Part shown: positions 1 through 6,477 of the stretch, piece by piece
Position numbering within the stretch: the first letter of the stretch is position 1
Layout of the letters: every line of letters begins with the position of its first letter
Assembly (NCBI GenBank): GCA_027323595.1
Contig: DAHWBL010000010.1
Location: 1-7,917 of the forward strand
DNA length: 7,917 bases
Direction of reading: 5' to 3'
DNA from: Acetobacteraceae bacterium
GTDB taxonomy: Bacteria > Pseudomonadota > Alphaproteobacteria > Acetobacterales > Acetobacteraceae
The notes under the pieces: generated by a model
What the model saw: only the letters and a program-made list of their open reading frames with translations
Database searches by the model: none
Told to the model about the DNA's origin: nothing
Translations under genes and position numbers: made by a program

Positions 1-25
1 CATCGGCGGTGGACAGGCGCTTCAT
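1..25 (-). CDS. hisD: Probable histidinol dehydrogenase, N-terminal fragment
   Basis: Only the first eight codons are in the window, reading MKRLSTAD from an ATG at 23-25; the rest lies beyond the left edge. HisD proteins often begin with a similar M-x-R-L-x-(S/T)-x-D stretch, and hisD commonly follows hisG directly in alphaproteobacteria. HisD would oxidise L-histidinol to L-histidine, the last two steps of histidine synthesis. The start is 10 nt after the hisG stop, with a GAAGG-like ribosome binding sequence in the gap, so the two are probably co-transcribed. The call rests mainly on gene order and a very short N-terminus. Confidence 0.5.
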
Positions 26-35
26 GCGGCGGCCT

Positions 36-731
36 TCATGCCGCGGCCAGGGCGTCGCGGAAGCGGGCGACCCAGGCGCCGACCTCGCCCGGCCGAGTCT
101 TGAGCGCGGTGCGGTTCACGATCAGCCGACGGGTCATCGGCGCGATCACCTCCACCTCGTCCAGCCCGTAGGCGCGCTGGGTGAAGCCGGTCTGCACCAG
201 ATCGACGATCACCCGCGCGAGCCCCAGCCCCGGCGCGAGCTCCATCGCGCCGTTCAGATGCACCACCTCGGCATGCTCCCCGCGCGCCGCGTAGTGCCGC
301 CGCGCGATGGCGGGATATTTGGTCGCCACCCGCACGCTGGACCACAGCCGCGGATCGTCCTGTCCGGCCATGGAGGAGAGTTCGGCCACCGACACCCGGC
401 ACGCCCCGATGCCCAGATCGAGCGGCGCGTAGATTTCCGGATAATCGAATTCCATCAGCACATCGGCGCCGCAGATGCCGATCTGCGCGCCGCCGAAGGC
501 CACGAAGGTCGCCACGTCGAACGGGCGCACCCGCACCACGTCCAGCATCGGGTCATCGGTGCCAAACCGCAGCCGCCGGCTGTCATCGTCGGCGTAATCA
601 TCGTCCGGCCGAATTCCCGCGCGCGCCAGCAGCGGCCCGCATTCGGCCAGAATGCGGCCCTTCGGCACGGCCAGGATCAACGGCGTCTGCGCCGCCGATT
701 TCAGCGCGGCGGCGGGAAAGGGAGCGGTCAT
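36..731 (-). CDS. hisG: ATP phosphoribosyltransferase, short form (HisG)
   Basis: It catalyses the first step of histidine synthesis, joining ATP and PRPP to give phosphoribosyl-ATP in the cytoplasm. The 231-aa product has the HisG landmarks: LAVPKGRILAE near residues 18-28, a GADVLME segment followed by LDLGIGACRVSVA, and the PRPP-binding loop IVDLVQTGFTQ. Its length fits the short-form family, which lacks the C-terminal allosteric domain and, in known members, works with the HisZ regulatory subunit. No hisZ is in the window. The ATG at 729-731 is chosen because the conserved N-terminus follows directly and further upstream the frame reads non-conserved sequence. The ribosome binding site is weak. 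The 58 nt upstream separate it from the PEP-CTERM-like gene on the same strand; hisD follows 10 nt downstream. Confidence 0.95.
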   Translation of the reverse strand: MTAPFPAAALKSAAQTPLILAVPKGRILAECGPLLARAGIRPDDDYADDDSRRLRFGTDDPMLDVVRVRPFDVATFVAFGGAQIGICGADVLMEFDYPEIYAPLDLGIGACRVSVAELSSMAGQDDPRLWSSVRVATKYPAIARRHYAARGEHAEVVHLNGAMELAPGLGLARVIVDLVQTGFTQRAYGLDEVEVIAPMTRRLIVNRTALKTRPGEVGAWVARFRDALAAA

Positions 732-739
732 GGCCGGGC

Positions 740-767
740 ATCTAACACCGGGCCGTACGGGTGTGAA
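740..767 (-). promoter_or_regulatory. Weak candidate promoter for hisG
   Basis: On the minus strand, TTCACA (762-767) lies 16 nt upstream of TTAGAT (740-745). The first hexamer matches the sigma-70 -35 consensus in 5 of 6 positions, the second the -10 in only 3 of 6. Transcription from it would begin almost at the hisG ATG, giving a leaderless or very short leader, which would fit the lack of a good Shine-Dalgarno there. The short inverted repeat ACACC/GGTGT (745-749 and 760-764) lies inside the same stretch. Chance occurrence is quite possible. Confidence 0.2.
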
Positions 768-789
768 GGCCGCGCCCGACGCAGCGGTC

Positions 790-1551
790 TCACCCGCTCT
801 GGCGACGCAGATACCACAACCCGGCCAGCCCGAACCCCAGCAGCGCGAGCGCCGGCGGCTCATCCACCGGCTGCGGGATGGCACGCAGCTGCACCGCGCC
901 GAGCAGCGTGTCGGCATAGGGGCCGTTGGAATAGATGGTCTGCCGGCCCGAGGTCGCGGTGAAAACGCCGGTCACATAGTCGGTCACCGCCGAGATCGTG
1001 GGCGCGGCCACCAGATCGCCGAACACCATCAGCGCGGCGGAGCTGTTGGCGCCGTCCGAGAAGCTGGTTTGCCAGTTCGCGTCCCACGGCGACTCGAGCA
1101 GTTGCACCAGATAGGACTGCCCGACCGACAGGCCCGACAGCGACAGCATCATCGCGCTGCCATGGCCGTAGGCGGCGCCGCTGACCAGCGCGGCATAGGC
1201 CGGGTCCCAGCCGGTGAACAGCGACGGGTCGAACGAATAGGCGGCATAGGGCGAGACCGGCGACAGCAGGCCAGATTCGCCGCTGAGGGTGATGTCGGCG
1301 CTGGTAGCACCAAAGCTCACGCTGTTCACCGTCCCCGGTGTGCCGAAGGTGAGCGCCGCGACCAGGCTGCCGGTGGTGACGATGTCGCGCGCCGCCCCGG
1401 TCTCCGCCGCGACGGCGGACCAGGCGATCGGCGCGTTGGTGGCGTGCGCGCGGACCGACATCAGCGCGGGCAGCAGCACTGCCAGGACCAGCGCCAACCG
1501 CAGCGCGCCGACCAGGACCGCCATTTTGGCGGGCGACGAAGCATGTTTCAT
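790..1551 (-). CDS. Exported protein with PEP-CTERM-like C-terminal sorting signal (variant DEP motif)
   Basis: A 253-aa probable secreted protein of unknown function. Residues 1-37 form a signal peptide: a lysine-containing start, a hydrophobic core (about 11-30) and an AHA cleavage motif at 35-37. The body is rich in Ser, Ala, Gly and Thr with no cysteine, and resembles beta-rich modules of PEP-CTERM proteins (segments LSGLSVGQSYLVQLLE and LLGAVQLRAIP). The C-terminus has the tripartite layout of a PEP-CTERM signal: short motif, hydrophobic helix (about 234-248), basic end (Arg249, Arg250). The usual V-P-E-P is V-D-E-P-P here (229-233). In the known system exosortase EpsH/XrtA recognises this signal for export and sorting, often with exopolysaccharide. 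No exosortase gene is here. No clear Shine-Dalgarno precedes the ATG at 1549-1551; Met10 is a possible later start that would keep the signal peptide. Confidence 0.82.
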   Translation of the reverse strand: MKHASSPAKMAVLVGALRLALVLAVLLPALMSVRAHATNAPIAWSAVAAETGAARDIVTTGSLVAALTFGTPGTVNSVSFGATSADITLSGESGLLSPVSPYAAYSFDPSLFTGWDPAYAALVSGAAYGHGSAMMLSLSGLSVGQSYLVQLLESPWDANWQTSFSDGANSSAALMVFGDLVAAPTISAVTDYVTGVFTATSGRQTIYSNGPYADTLLGAVQLRAIPQPVDEPPALALLGFGLAGLWYLRRQSG

Positions 1552-1682
1552 GCGAAAATCTAGGCATCCGGTTATTTCTATTCGGTAAAGATTTGTCCCC
1601 GCCTTCGCGCCAGCCCCGATTGCCCGCCGCCTGGAAAGCCGGCAGGCTCGCCATGCTGCAACCGCGAACCAGCCGGGGGACC
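1552..1682. promoter_or_regulatory. Divergent intergenic region between PEP-CTERM-like gene and catabolic operon
   Basis: This 131-bp gap separates a minus-strand gene from a plus-strand operon, so promoters for both should lie here. Its left third (about 1553-1596) is markedly AT-rich compared with the rest of the window, as expected for promoter DNA. I could not find a convincing -35/-10 pair in either direction, nor a long operator-like palindrome. A small perfect inverted repeat, GCATG-TTT-CATGC (1541-1553), overlaps the start codon of the minus-strand gene. The right part is GC-rich and may be untranslated leader, or partly coding if the downstream gene starts earlier at 1653. Confidence 0.45.
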
Positions 1683-3044
1683 ATGGCGGAATTCGATCTG
1701 TGCCTGCGCGGGCGCCTGGTGCTGCCCGACCGGATCATCGAGGACGGGCACGTGGCGGTGCGCGACGGCGCCATCGCCCTGGTCGGCGAGGGCGCGATGC
1801 CGGCGGCGCGCGCGCGGCACGATCTGCGCGGCCTGTGGATCATGCCTGGCGCGATCGACGGCCAGACCCACGCCTGCAACCAGCTCGACCATGAGGGCAT
1901 CGGCCGCGCCAGCCGGGCGGCGGCGGCCGGCGGGGTCACCAGCTTTGTCGACATGCCCTATGACGAGCCAGTGCCGATCACCGACGCGGCGCGCTTTTCC
2001 GCCAAGGCCGCGGTGGTGGCGGCGGATGCGCATGTCGATGTCGGGCTCTACGCCACCATCGCCCCGGCCGAGGGCTGCGCGCATCTCGACGCGCTGCTGG
2101 CGGCCGGCGCGCTGGCGTTCAAATTCTCCACCTATGAGGCACACCCGACGCGGTTTCCGCGGATCACCGACGATCTGCTGCACGCGGCGTTCGCCCGCCT
2201 CGCGCCGTCGGGCCTGCTGTGCGCCGTGCACAACCAGGACCAGGAGATGAGCCGCCGCGCGATCGACGCGGCGGTGGCGGCCGGCGATGTCGGGCCGGAC
2301 GCCTACGCGGGCGCGCTGCCGCCGCTGGTGGAGGATCTGGCCACCGCGCGCATTTTCGAGCTGGGCGCCATCACCGGCGCGCGCGCCCACGCGGTGCACG
2401 TGTCCACCGGCCGCGGCCTCGCGCTCGCCGCCGCCTATCGCGCCATGGGCCACGCGATCAGCGCCGAGACCTGCGTGCAATATTTGATGCTGACCGACCA
2501 GGACGTCGCCCGGCTCGGCGCGCGGGCGAAACATTATCCGCCGATCCGCCCGGCGGCTGAAACCGAGCGTCTGTGGGAGGGCGTGATCGACGGCCAATGC
2601 GGCTTCGTGTCATCCGACCATGCGAGCTGGGCGCTGGCGCACAAACAGGATCCGTCCTTCTTCGCCTGCGCCGCCGGCGGGCCGGGGCTGGAGACCTTGC
2701 TGCCGGCGTTCTGGACCGGCTGCGCCGAGCGCGGGCTGGGGCCGCTGCTGGTGGCGCGCATGCTGGCCGAAGGGCCGGCGGCGTCGTTCGGGCTGGCGCG
2801 CAAGGGGCGGATCGCGGTGGGGTGCGACGCCGATTTCGCGGTGCTGGAGCCGGGGCGCTTCGTGCATGACGCGAGCCGCGCGCAGGCGGCGGTGCATTGG
2901 AGCGCGTTCGACGGCCGCGCCATGGCGGTGCGCGTGGCGGCCAGTTTCGTGCGTGGCCTGTGCGTGTGGGATGGCGGTGCTATTGTCGGGCCCGCCGGGC
3001 ATGGCCGGCTGCTGCGACCAGGAGACACCGATGCGATTAACTGA
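1683..3044 (+). CDS. Cyclic amidohydrolase, dihydroorotase/hydantoinase/allantoinase superfamily
   Basis: A 453-aa metal-dependent hydrolase, usual length for this superfamily, whose members open cyclic amides such as dihydropyrimidines, hydantoins or allantoin. Conserved elements in order: N-terminal beta segment (FDLCLRGRLVLPDRII), PGAIDGQTH (56-63), the probable carboxylated lysine Lys147 in FKFSTYEAH, His183, HAVH (236-239), YPPIRP (285-290), and SSDH with probable catalytic Asp312. The metal-binding HxH has become Gln61-Thr-His63, so one canonical ligand is missing; I recall related proteins with the same DGQTH, so this may mark a subfamily. The ATG at 1683 is chosen because the conserved N-terminus begins there; GGGGGA at 1675-1680 is rather close. 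An in-frame ATG at 1653 would add ten residues. First gene of a plus-strand operon, overlapping the next by 14 nt. The exact substrate is unknown. Confidence 0.88.
   Translation: MAEFDLCLRGRLVLPDRIIEDGHVAVRDGAIALVGEGAMPAARARHDLRGLWIMPGAIDGQTHACNQLDHEGIGRASRAAAAGGVTSFVDMPYDEPVPITDAARFSAKAAVVAADAHVDVGLYATIAPAEGCAHLDALLAAGALAFKFSTYEAHPTRFPRITDDLLHAAFARLAPSGLLCAVHNQDQEMSRRAIDAAVAAGDVGPDAYAGALPPLVEDLATARIFELGAITGARAHAVHVSTGRGLALAAAYRAMGHAISAETCVQYLMLTDQDVARLGARAKHYPPIRPAAETERLWEGVIDGQCGFVSSDHASWALAHKQDPSFFACAAGGPGLETLLPAFWTGCAERGLGPLLVARMLAEGPAASFGLARKGRIAVGCDADFAVLEPGRFVHDASRAQAAVHWSAFDGRAMAVRVAASFVRGLCVWDGGAIVGPAGHGRLLRPGDTDAIN
3019..3023 (+). promoter_or_regulatory. Ribosome binding site of the DapA-like gene, inside the upstream gene
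   Basis: AGGAG lies 7 nt before the ATG at 3031, within the last codons of the cyclic amidohydrolase gene. It fixes the start of the DapA-like protein and gives a 14-nt overlap, suggesting coupled translation. Confidence 0.75.
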
Positions 3045-3957
3045 GACGGCGCGAGGGGTTTTCGTGATCGCGGTGACCCCGTTCACCGAGGATGGCGGTC
3101 TTGATCTGGCCAGCACCGACCGGCTGGTGGAGTTCTATCTGGAACGCGGCGCGACCGGCCTCACCATCCTTGGCATCATGGGCGAGGCGCCGAAGCTGGG
3201 TGCCGAGGAATCCCGCGTGTTCGTGCGCAGGGTGCTGGCGCGGGTGGCCGGGCGGGTGCCGGTGGTGGTGGGGGTGTCCTCGCCGGGCTTTGCCACCATG
3301 TCCGAGCTGACCGCCGACGCGATGGATGCCGGTGCCGCCGGCGTGATGGTGGCCCCGCCCGCGGCACTGCGCACCGACGACGAGCTGGTGACCTATTTCA
3401 GCCAGGTGGTGGGCGCGCTCGGCGCCGAAGTTCCCTGGGTGTTGCAGGATTTTCCGCAGGCGACCGGCGTGCGGATCAGCCTGGCCGTGCTGCGCCGGGT
3501 GTTCGCCCAATTGCCGAGCTGCGTGATGCTGAAGCATGAGGACTGGCCGGGGCTGGCGAAAATCTCCGCGGTGCGCGCCGATGAGGCGGCCGGGCAGCGG
3601 CGGGTGTCGATCCTGTGCGGCAATGGCGGGCTGTTTTTGCCCGAGGAGATGGATCGCGGCGCCGACGGCGCGATGACCGGCTTTGCTTTCCCCGAGATGA
3701 TGGCTGCCGTGGTCGCCGCGCACGAGGCCGGAGATCGCGCCCGCGGGCAGGATGTTTTCGACGCCTATCTGCCGCTGTGCCGCTATGAGCAACAGGCCGG
3801 GATCGGGCTTGCGGTGCGCAAATTCGTGCTCGCCCGGCGCGGCGCCATCGCCAGCGCGAAACTGCGCGCGCCCGGACCCGCCTTGTCCGCGCGCGACGTG
3901 GGCGAGGTGACTTTCCTGCTCGACCGCCAGACGCGGCGGCTGGAATCGCTCGGCTAG
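3031..3957 (+). CDS. DapA-like class I aldolase/lyase (DHDPS/NAL superfamily), substrate unknown
   Basis: A 308-aa TIM-barrel protein of the dihydrodipicolinate synthase / N-acetylneuraminate lyase superfamily, which forms a Schiff base between a lysine and a 2-oxo acid. Seen: GVFVIAVTPFTEDG (9-22), GIMGEAPKL (48-56), GRVPVVVGVSSPG (74-86), VLQDFP (137-142), the Schiff-base lysine candidate Lys168 in VMLKHED, and CGNGGLFLPEEM (196-207). The DapA hallmarks are changed. The GTTGE loop is GIMGE (Ile49, Met50), and the tyrosine expected in the YNxP segment is Gln139. It is therefore unlikely to make dihydrodipicolinate for lysine synthesis; an aldolase, lyase or hydratase on another oxo-acid is more likely. 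It overlaps the preceding hydrolase gene by 14 nt and precedes the SDR gene by 27 nt, so it should serve the same pathway. Confidence 0.88.
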   Translation: MRLTETARGVFVIAVTPFTEDGGLDLASTDRLVEFYLERGATGLTILGIMGEAPKLGAEESRVFVRRVLARVAGRVPVVVGVSSPGFATMSELTADAMDAGAAGVMVAPPAALRTDDELVTYFSQVVGALGAEVPWVLQDFPQATGVRISLAVLRRVFAQLPSCVMLKHEDWPGLAKISAVRADEAAGQRRVSILCGNGGLFLPEEMDRGADGAMTGFAFPEMMAAVVAAHEAGDRARGQDVFDAYLPLCRYEQQAGIGLAVRKFVLARRGAIASAKLRAPGPALSARDVGEVTFLLDRQTRRLESLG

Positions 3958-3984
3958 AACACAGGCTTTGACAAGGATACGACG

Positions 3985-4752
3985 ATGGATCTCGGAATCA
4001 CGGGCAAACGGGCGCTGGTGATCGGCGCCAGCAGCGGGCTCGGCGCGGCGGTGGCGCACGTGCTGGCGCAGGAGGGAGCGACGGTGTTCGCGGCCGCCCG
4101 GCGGGTGGAAAAGATCGCCGCCGGGGCGGTCGGGCCCGGGCAGATCCACGCCCGAAAGCTCGACACCGCCGACGTCGGCGCGATCGAGGCGCTGGTGGCC
4201 GAATTGCTGCCCGAGGGCGTCGATATCCTGGTCAATAATTGCGGTGGCCCGCCGCCCGGCGGCGCGCTCGACACGACGCGCGAGGCATGGACCGGCCAGT
4301 TCGCGCCGATGGCGGCGAACATCTTTCATCTGACCTCGCTGCTACTGCCCGCCATGCTCGCGCGGCGCTGGGGGCGGGTGATCACCATCGGATCGTCAGG
4401 TGTCGAACAGCCCTTGCCGCGACTGGTGATTTCCAATGGGCTGCGCGCCGCCGTCGCCGGCTGGTCGAAGACGCTGGCGAGCGAGGTGGCGGCCATGGGC
4501 GTGACCGTGAACATGGTCCTGCCCGGGCGCATCCGCACCGAGCGCACCGCGCAGATCGACGGCGCGGCGGCGACCCGCGCGGGCGGATCGGTGGAGCAGG
4601 TGGAGGCGGAATCGACCGCGCTGATCCCGGCCGGGCGCTATGGCGACGCGCGCGAATTCGCCAACGTGGTGGCCTTCCTCGCCGGCACGCCGAGTTCGTA
4701 TGTCACCGGCACGATGGTCCGGGTGGATGGCGGGCTGATCCGCGGCGTGTGA
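3985..4752 (+). CDS. SDR-family protein with non-canonical catalytic residues
   Basis: A 255-aa protein of the short-chain dehydrogenase/reductase family, a cytoplasmic NAD(P)-binding Rossmann fold. It has the glycine-rich GASSGLG (14-20), NNCGG in place of NNAG (84-88), serine candidates in TIGSSG (134-139), the NMVLPGRIRT segment (176-185) and a C-terminal substrate-lid region ending in RVDGGLIRGV. The usual catalytic Y-x-x-x-K is missing: the matching stretch is S-N-G-L-R (150-154), with Ser150 and Arg154 at the Tyr and Lys positions. I recall a set of SDR-like proteins (3-oxoacyl-reductase-like) with similar changes, so oxidoreductase activity should not be assumed. The ATG at 3985 follows an AAGGAT ribosome binding sequence. 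Last gene of the plus-strand operon, ending 2 bp from the stop of the opposing operon. Confidence 0.88.
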   Translation: MDLGITGKRALVIGASSGLGAAVAHVLAQEGATVFAAARRVEKIAAGAVGPGQIHARKLDTADVGAIEALVAELLPEGVDILVNNCGGPPPGGALDTTREAWTGQFAPMAANIFHLTSLLLPAMLARRWGRVITIGSSGVEQPLPRLVISNGLRAAVAGWSKTLASEVAAMGVTVNMVLPGRIRTERTAQIDGAAATRAGGSVEQVEAESTALIPAGRYGDAREFANVVAFLAGTPSSYVTGTMVRVDGGLIRGV

Positions 4753-4754
4753 AA

Positions 4755-5723
4755 CTATCCTGGCCGGCGGCGGAACAATGCGGCGCGCTGGTCGGCCGGC
4801 AAGCCCGCGAGCTGCGCGTGCGGCTCGGGCAGCCCCATCGGGAACGGCCAGTCCGAGCCGAACAGAATGTGGTTCTGCCCATGCACGCTGGCGGCCAGCG
4901 CGTGTGCGGCGGGATCATGGGCGATGCAGTCCACCCACAGACGGCGCAGCAAGGATGCTGGTGGCGGCAGGGACAAATCCATATCCGGTCGGCTGGTGTC
5001 AAAGCCGCGTTGCAGCCGTCCGGCGAGGATGGCGGTGATGCCGCCGGCATGGGCGAGACAGATTTTCATCGCCGGGTACCGATGCGGCACACCGCCCAGC
5101 ACCAGATGCGCGGCGGCGATGCCGGTCTCGACCGGGTTGCCGACCAGATTGCCCAGATAGAACGGCGCGAGCCGCGCGTCGTCGGATTCGCCAGGATGGA
5201 TCAGCAGAAAATGCCCCGCGTCGGCGAGCGCGCGCCATAGTGGCTCATAGGCGCTGTCGGACAGGCCGCTGCCTTGCGCTTGGCCGGACGCCATCGAGAA
5301 CCCGGCCTCATGCGCGCCGAGCGGCTCGGCGGCGATGGCGGCGGCAAGCACTGGATGCTCGACCGGCAGATGGCGCAATGCCGCGAGCCGCCCGCCCGCT
5401 CCGCCCGCCAGCGCGGCCAGGCCGGTGTTGAGAAACTCCACCCACGCGGCGGCCTCGGGCAGGGGCAGATGCGGGCGATAGGTTGGCGGCGGGGCGGAAA
5501 TCCAGGCGGTGGCGACCTGGTGCAGGTCCATCCAGTCCAGCAGCGCCTGGCGGCGGAACAGCGGCTTGAGCCCGATCGCGTGGCCATCGATGCGCAGAAC
5601 CTCGTCCGACCCGTTCCAGTTAACACCTGCGAATTTTTCGATCTGCGGGCCGGTGGGGATGAGGTGGGCATGCACGTCGAGCATGATCGTGGCCGGATGT
5701 GGGTCGTTGGGTGTTTCAACCAT
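4755..5723 (-). CDS. ACMSD-like metal-dependent amidohydrolase (amidohydrolase 2 family)
   Basis: A 322-aa TIM-barrel protein of the amidohydrolase-2 family, which holds 2-amino-3-carboxymuconate-semialdehyde decarboxylase (ACMSD), resorcylate-type decarboxylases and some lactone or ring hydrolases. The metal set looks complete: His18 and His20 (LDVHAHLIP), His176 (LLIHPG), His225 (CLAHAGG) and Asp291 (LFGSDWPFPMG). Unlike the cyclic amidohydrolase across the junction, nothing at the metal site is missing, so it is likely active as a decarboxylase or hydrolase; the two cannot be told apart here. ATG 5723 is chosen over an in-frame TTG at 5738 because a good Shine-Dalgarno, GGAGAGGT, sits 5 nt upstream of it. 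The gene overlaps the end of the permease gene by 8 nt and is the last gene of the transporter operon, so it probably acts on the imported compound or an intermediate. Confidence 0.9.
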   Translation of the reverse strand: MVETPNDPHPATIMLDVHAHLIPTGPQIEKFAGVNWNGSDEVLRIDGHAIGLKPLFRRQALLDWMDLHQVATAWISAPPPTYRPHLPLPEAAAWVEFLNTGLAALAGGAGGRLAALRHLPVEHPVLAAAIAAEPLGAHEAGFSMASGQAQGSGLSDSAYEPLWRALADAGHFLLIHPGESDDARLAPFYLGNLVGNPVETGIAAAHLVLGGVPHRYPAMKICLAHAGGITAILAGRLQRGFDTSRPDMDLSLPPPASLLRRLWVDCIAHDPAAHALAASVHGQNHILFGSDWPFPMGLPEPHAQLAGLPADQRAALFRRRPG

Positions 5724-6477
5724 GTCGCACCTCTCCAAGCCAGGGTCGCAGCAGCATCTCGATCCCCGCGACCGCCGCGTACAGCACCATGCCGAGCACG
5801 GCCAGCGCGGTGAGCGCGGCGAACGCCATGGCGGTGTTCAACTGCGCGTTGGCCACCAGCAGAAGATTGCCCAGCCCATCATCGGAGCCGACGAACTCGC
5901 CGATCACCGCGCCGATGACGGCGAGCGTGACGGCCACCTTCGATCCGGCAAGAATGAAGGGCAGGGCAGCAGGAAAGCGGACCTTGCGGAATGTTTGAAA
6001 CTGCGTCGCCCGGTTCACCCGCGCCAGTTCCAGCAGCTCCGCCGAGGTGCCGCGCAGCCCGGCCGCGGTATCGACCACGATGGGAAAAAACGCCACCAGC
6101 GCGGCGATGGCGACCTTTGATTCCATGCCGGTGCCGAGCCAGATCAGCACGATCGGCGCCAGCGCCACCTTCGGCAGGGATTGCGTGGCGATCAGCAACG
6201 GATAGAACATCCGGTCGAGCAGCCGGGAGCTGACGATCCCCACCGCGATCGGCACACCGACGATGAAGGCGAGCAGAAAGCCATACAGGCTCTCGCGCAA
6301 TGTCACCCAGCCCTCGACCGCCAGCAGCGCGGCGTTGTCCTGCACCGAGCGCGCCACGAGCAGCGGCGGCGGCAGGATGGCCGGCGAGATGCCCAGCACC
6401 CGCACGCCGATCTGCCAGCAGGCCAGCAGCAGAAAAAGCCCTGTGGCAGGCAACAACATACGTGACACCCTACGCAT
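5716..6477 (-). CDS. ABC transporter permease, TauC/SsuC-like family
   Basis: A 253-aa inner-membrane subunit of an importer of the nitrate/sulfonate/taurine/NMT1 type. Hydrophobic segments begin at about residues 8-28 and recur at about 64-85, 100-115, 121-138, 178-195 and 216-238, fitting the usual six helices. The cytoplasmic coupling loop (EAA-like) is seen as ELLELARVNRATQFQTF and the following KVRFPAALPFILAG, with the typical GEFVGSDDGLGNLL after it. The start at 6475-6477 overlaps the ATPase stop by 8 nt and keeps basic residues (MRRVSR) before the first helix. An alternative ATG at 6459 (six residues shorter) has a better Shine-Dalgarno, AGGGTG at 6466-6471 with 6 nt spacing. Its partners are the adjacent ATPase and binding protein. 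Confidence 0.92.
   Translation of the reverse strand: MRRVSRMLLPATGLFLLLACWQIGVRVLGISPAILPPPLLVARSVQDNAALLAVEGWVTLRESLYGFLLAFIVGVPIAVGIVSSRLLDRMFYPLLIATQSLPKVALAPIVLIWLGTGMESKVAIAALVAFFPIVVDTAAGLRGTSAELLELARVNRATQFQTFRKVRFPAALPFILAGSKVAVTLAVIGAVIGEFVGSDDGLGNLLLVANAQLNTAMAFAALTALAVLGMVLYAAVAGIEMLLRPWLGEVRHG
5729..5736 (-). promoter_or_regulatory. Ribosome binding site deciding the amidohydrolase start
   Basis: On the minus strand GGAGAGGT lies 5 nt before the ATG at 5721-5723, inside the permease coding sequence. It supports the ATG at 5723 over the in-frame TTG at 5738, which overlaps this site and so cannot use it. Confidence 0.75.

Noticed and set aside
745..764. Possible terminator hairpin between the PEP-CTERM-like gene and hisG
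   Set aside because: The inverted repeat ACACC/GGTGT has only five pairs around a ten-base loop and no T-tract on the minus strand, so it is not a convincing terminator.
9..962. Plus-strand open frame opposite hisG
   Set aside because: Low-complexity Arg/His/Pro-rich translation with no domain, fully opposite an unmistakable hisG.
1683..3044. Specific call as pyrC, allB or hydantoinase (hyuA/dht)
   Set aside because: The HxH metal motif is altered to QTH and no subfamily-specific substrate residues could be recognised, so a specific symbol would be over-annotation.
3031..3957. dapA (lysine biosynthesis)
   Set aside because: The characteristic Thr-Thr and Tyr active-site residues are absent and the operon is catabolic in character, so only the superfamily is claimed.
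3037..4329. Long minus-strand open frame opposite the DapA-like and SDR genes
   Set aside because: It mirrors two well-supported plus-strand genes, is rich in Arg, His and Gly with no recognisable domain, and is the expected by-product of very GC-rich coding sequence. The same applies to long frames opposite the cyclic amidohydrolase (1578-2597, minus) and the ABC genes (6263-7636, plus).
3985..4752. fabG (3-oxoacyl-ACP reductase)
   Set aside because: The catalytic Tyr-Lys pair is missing and no fatty-acid synthesis genes are adjacent.
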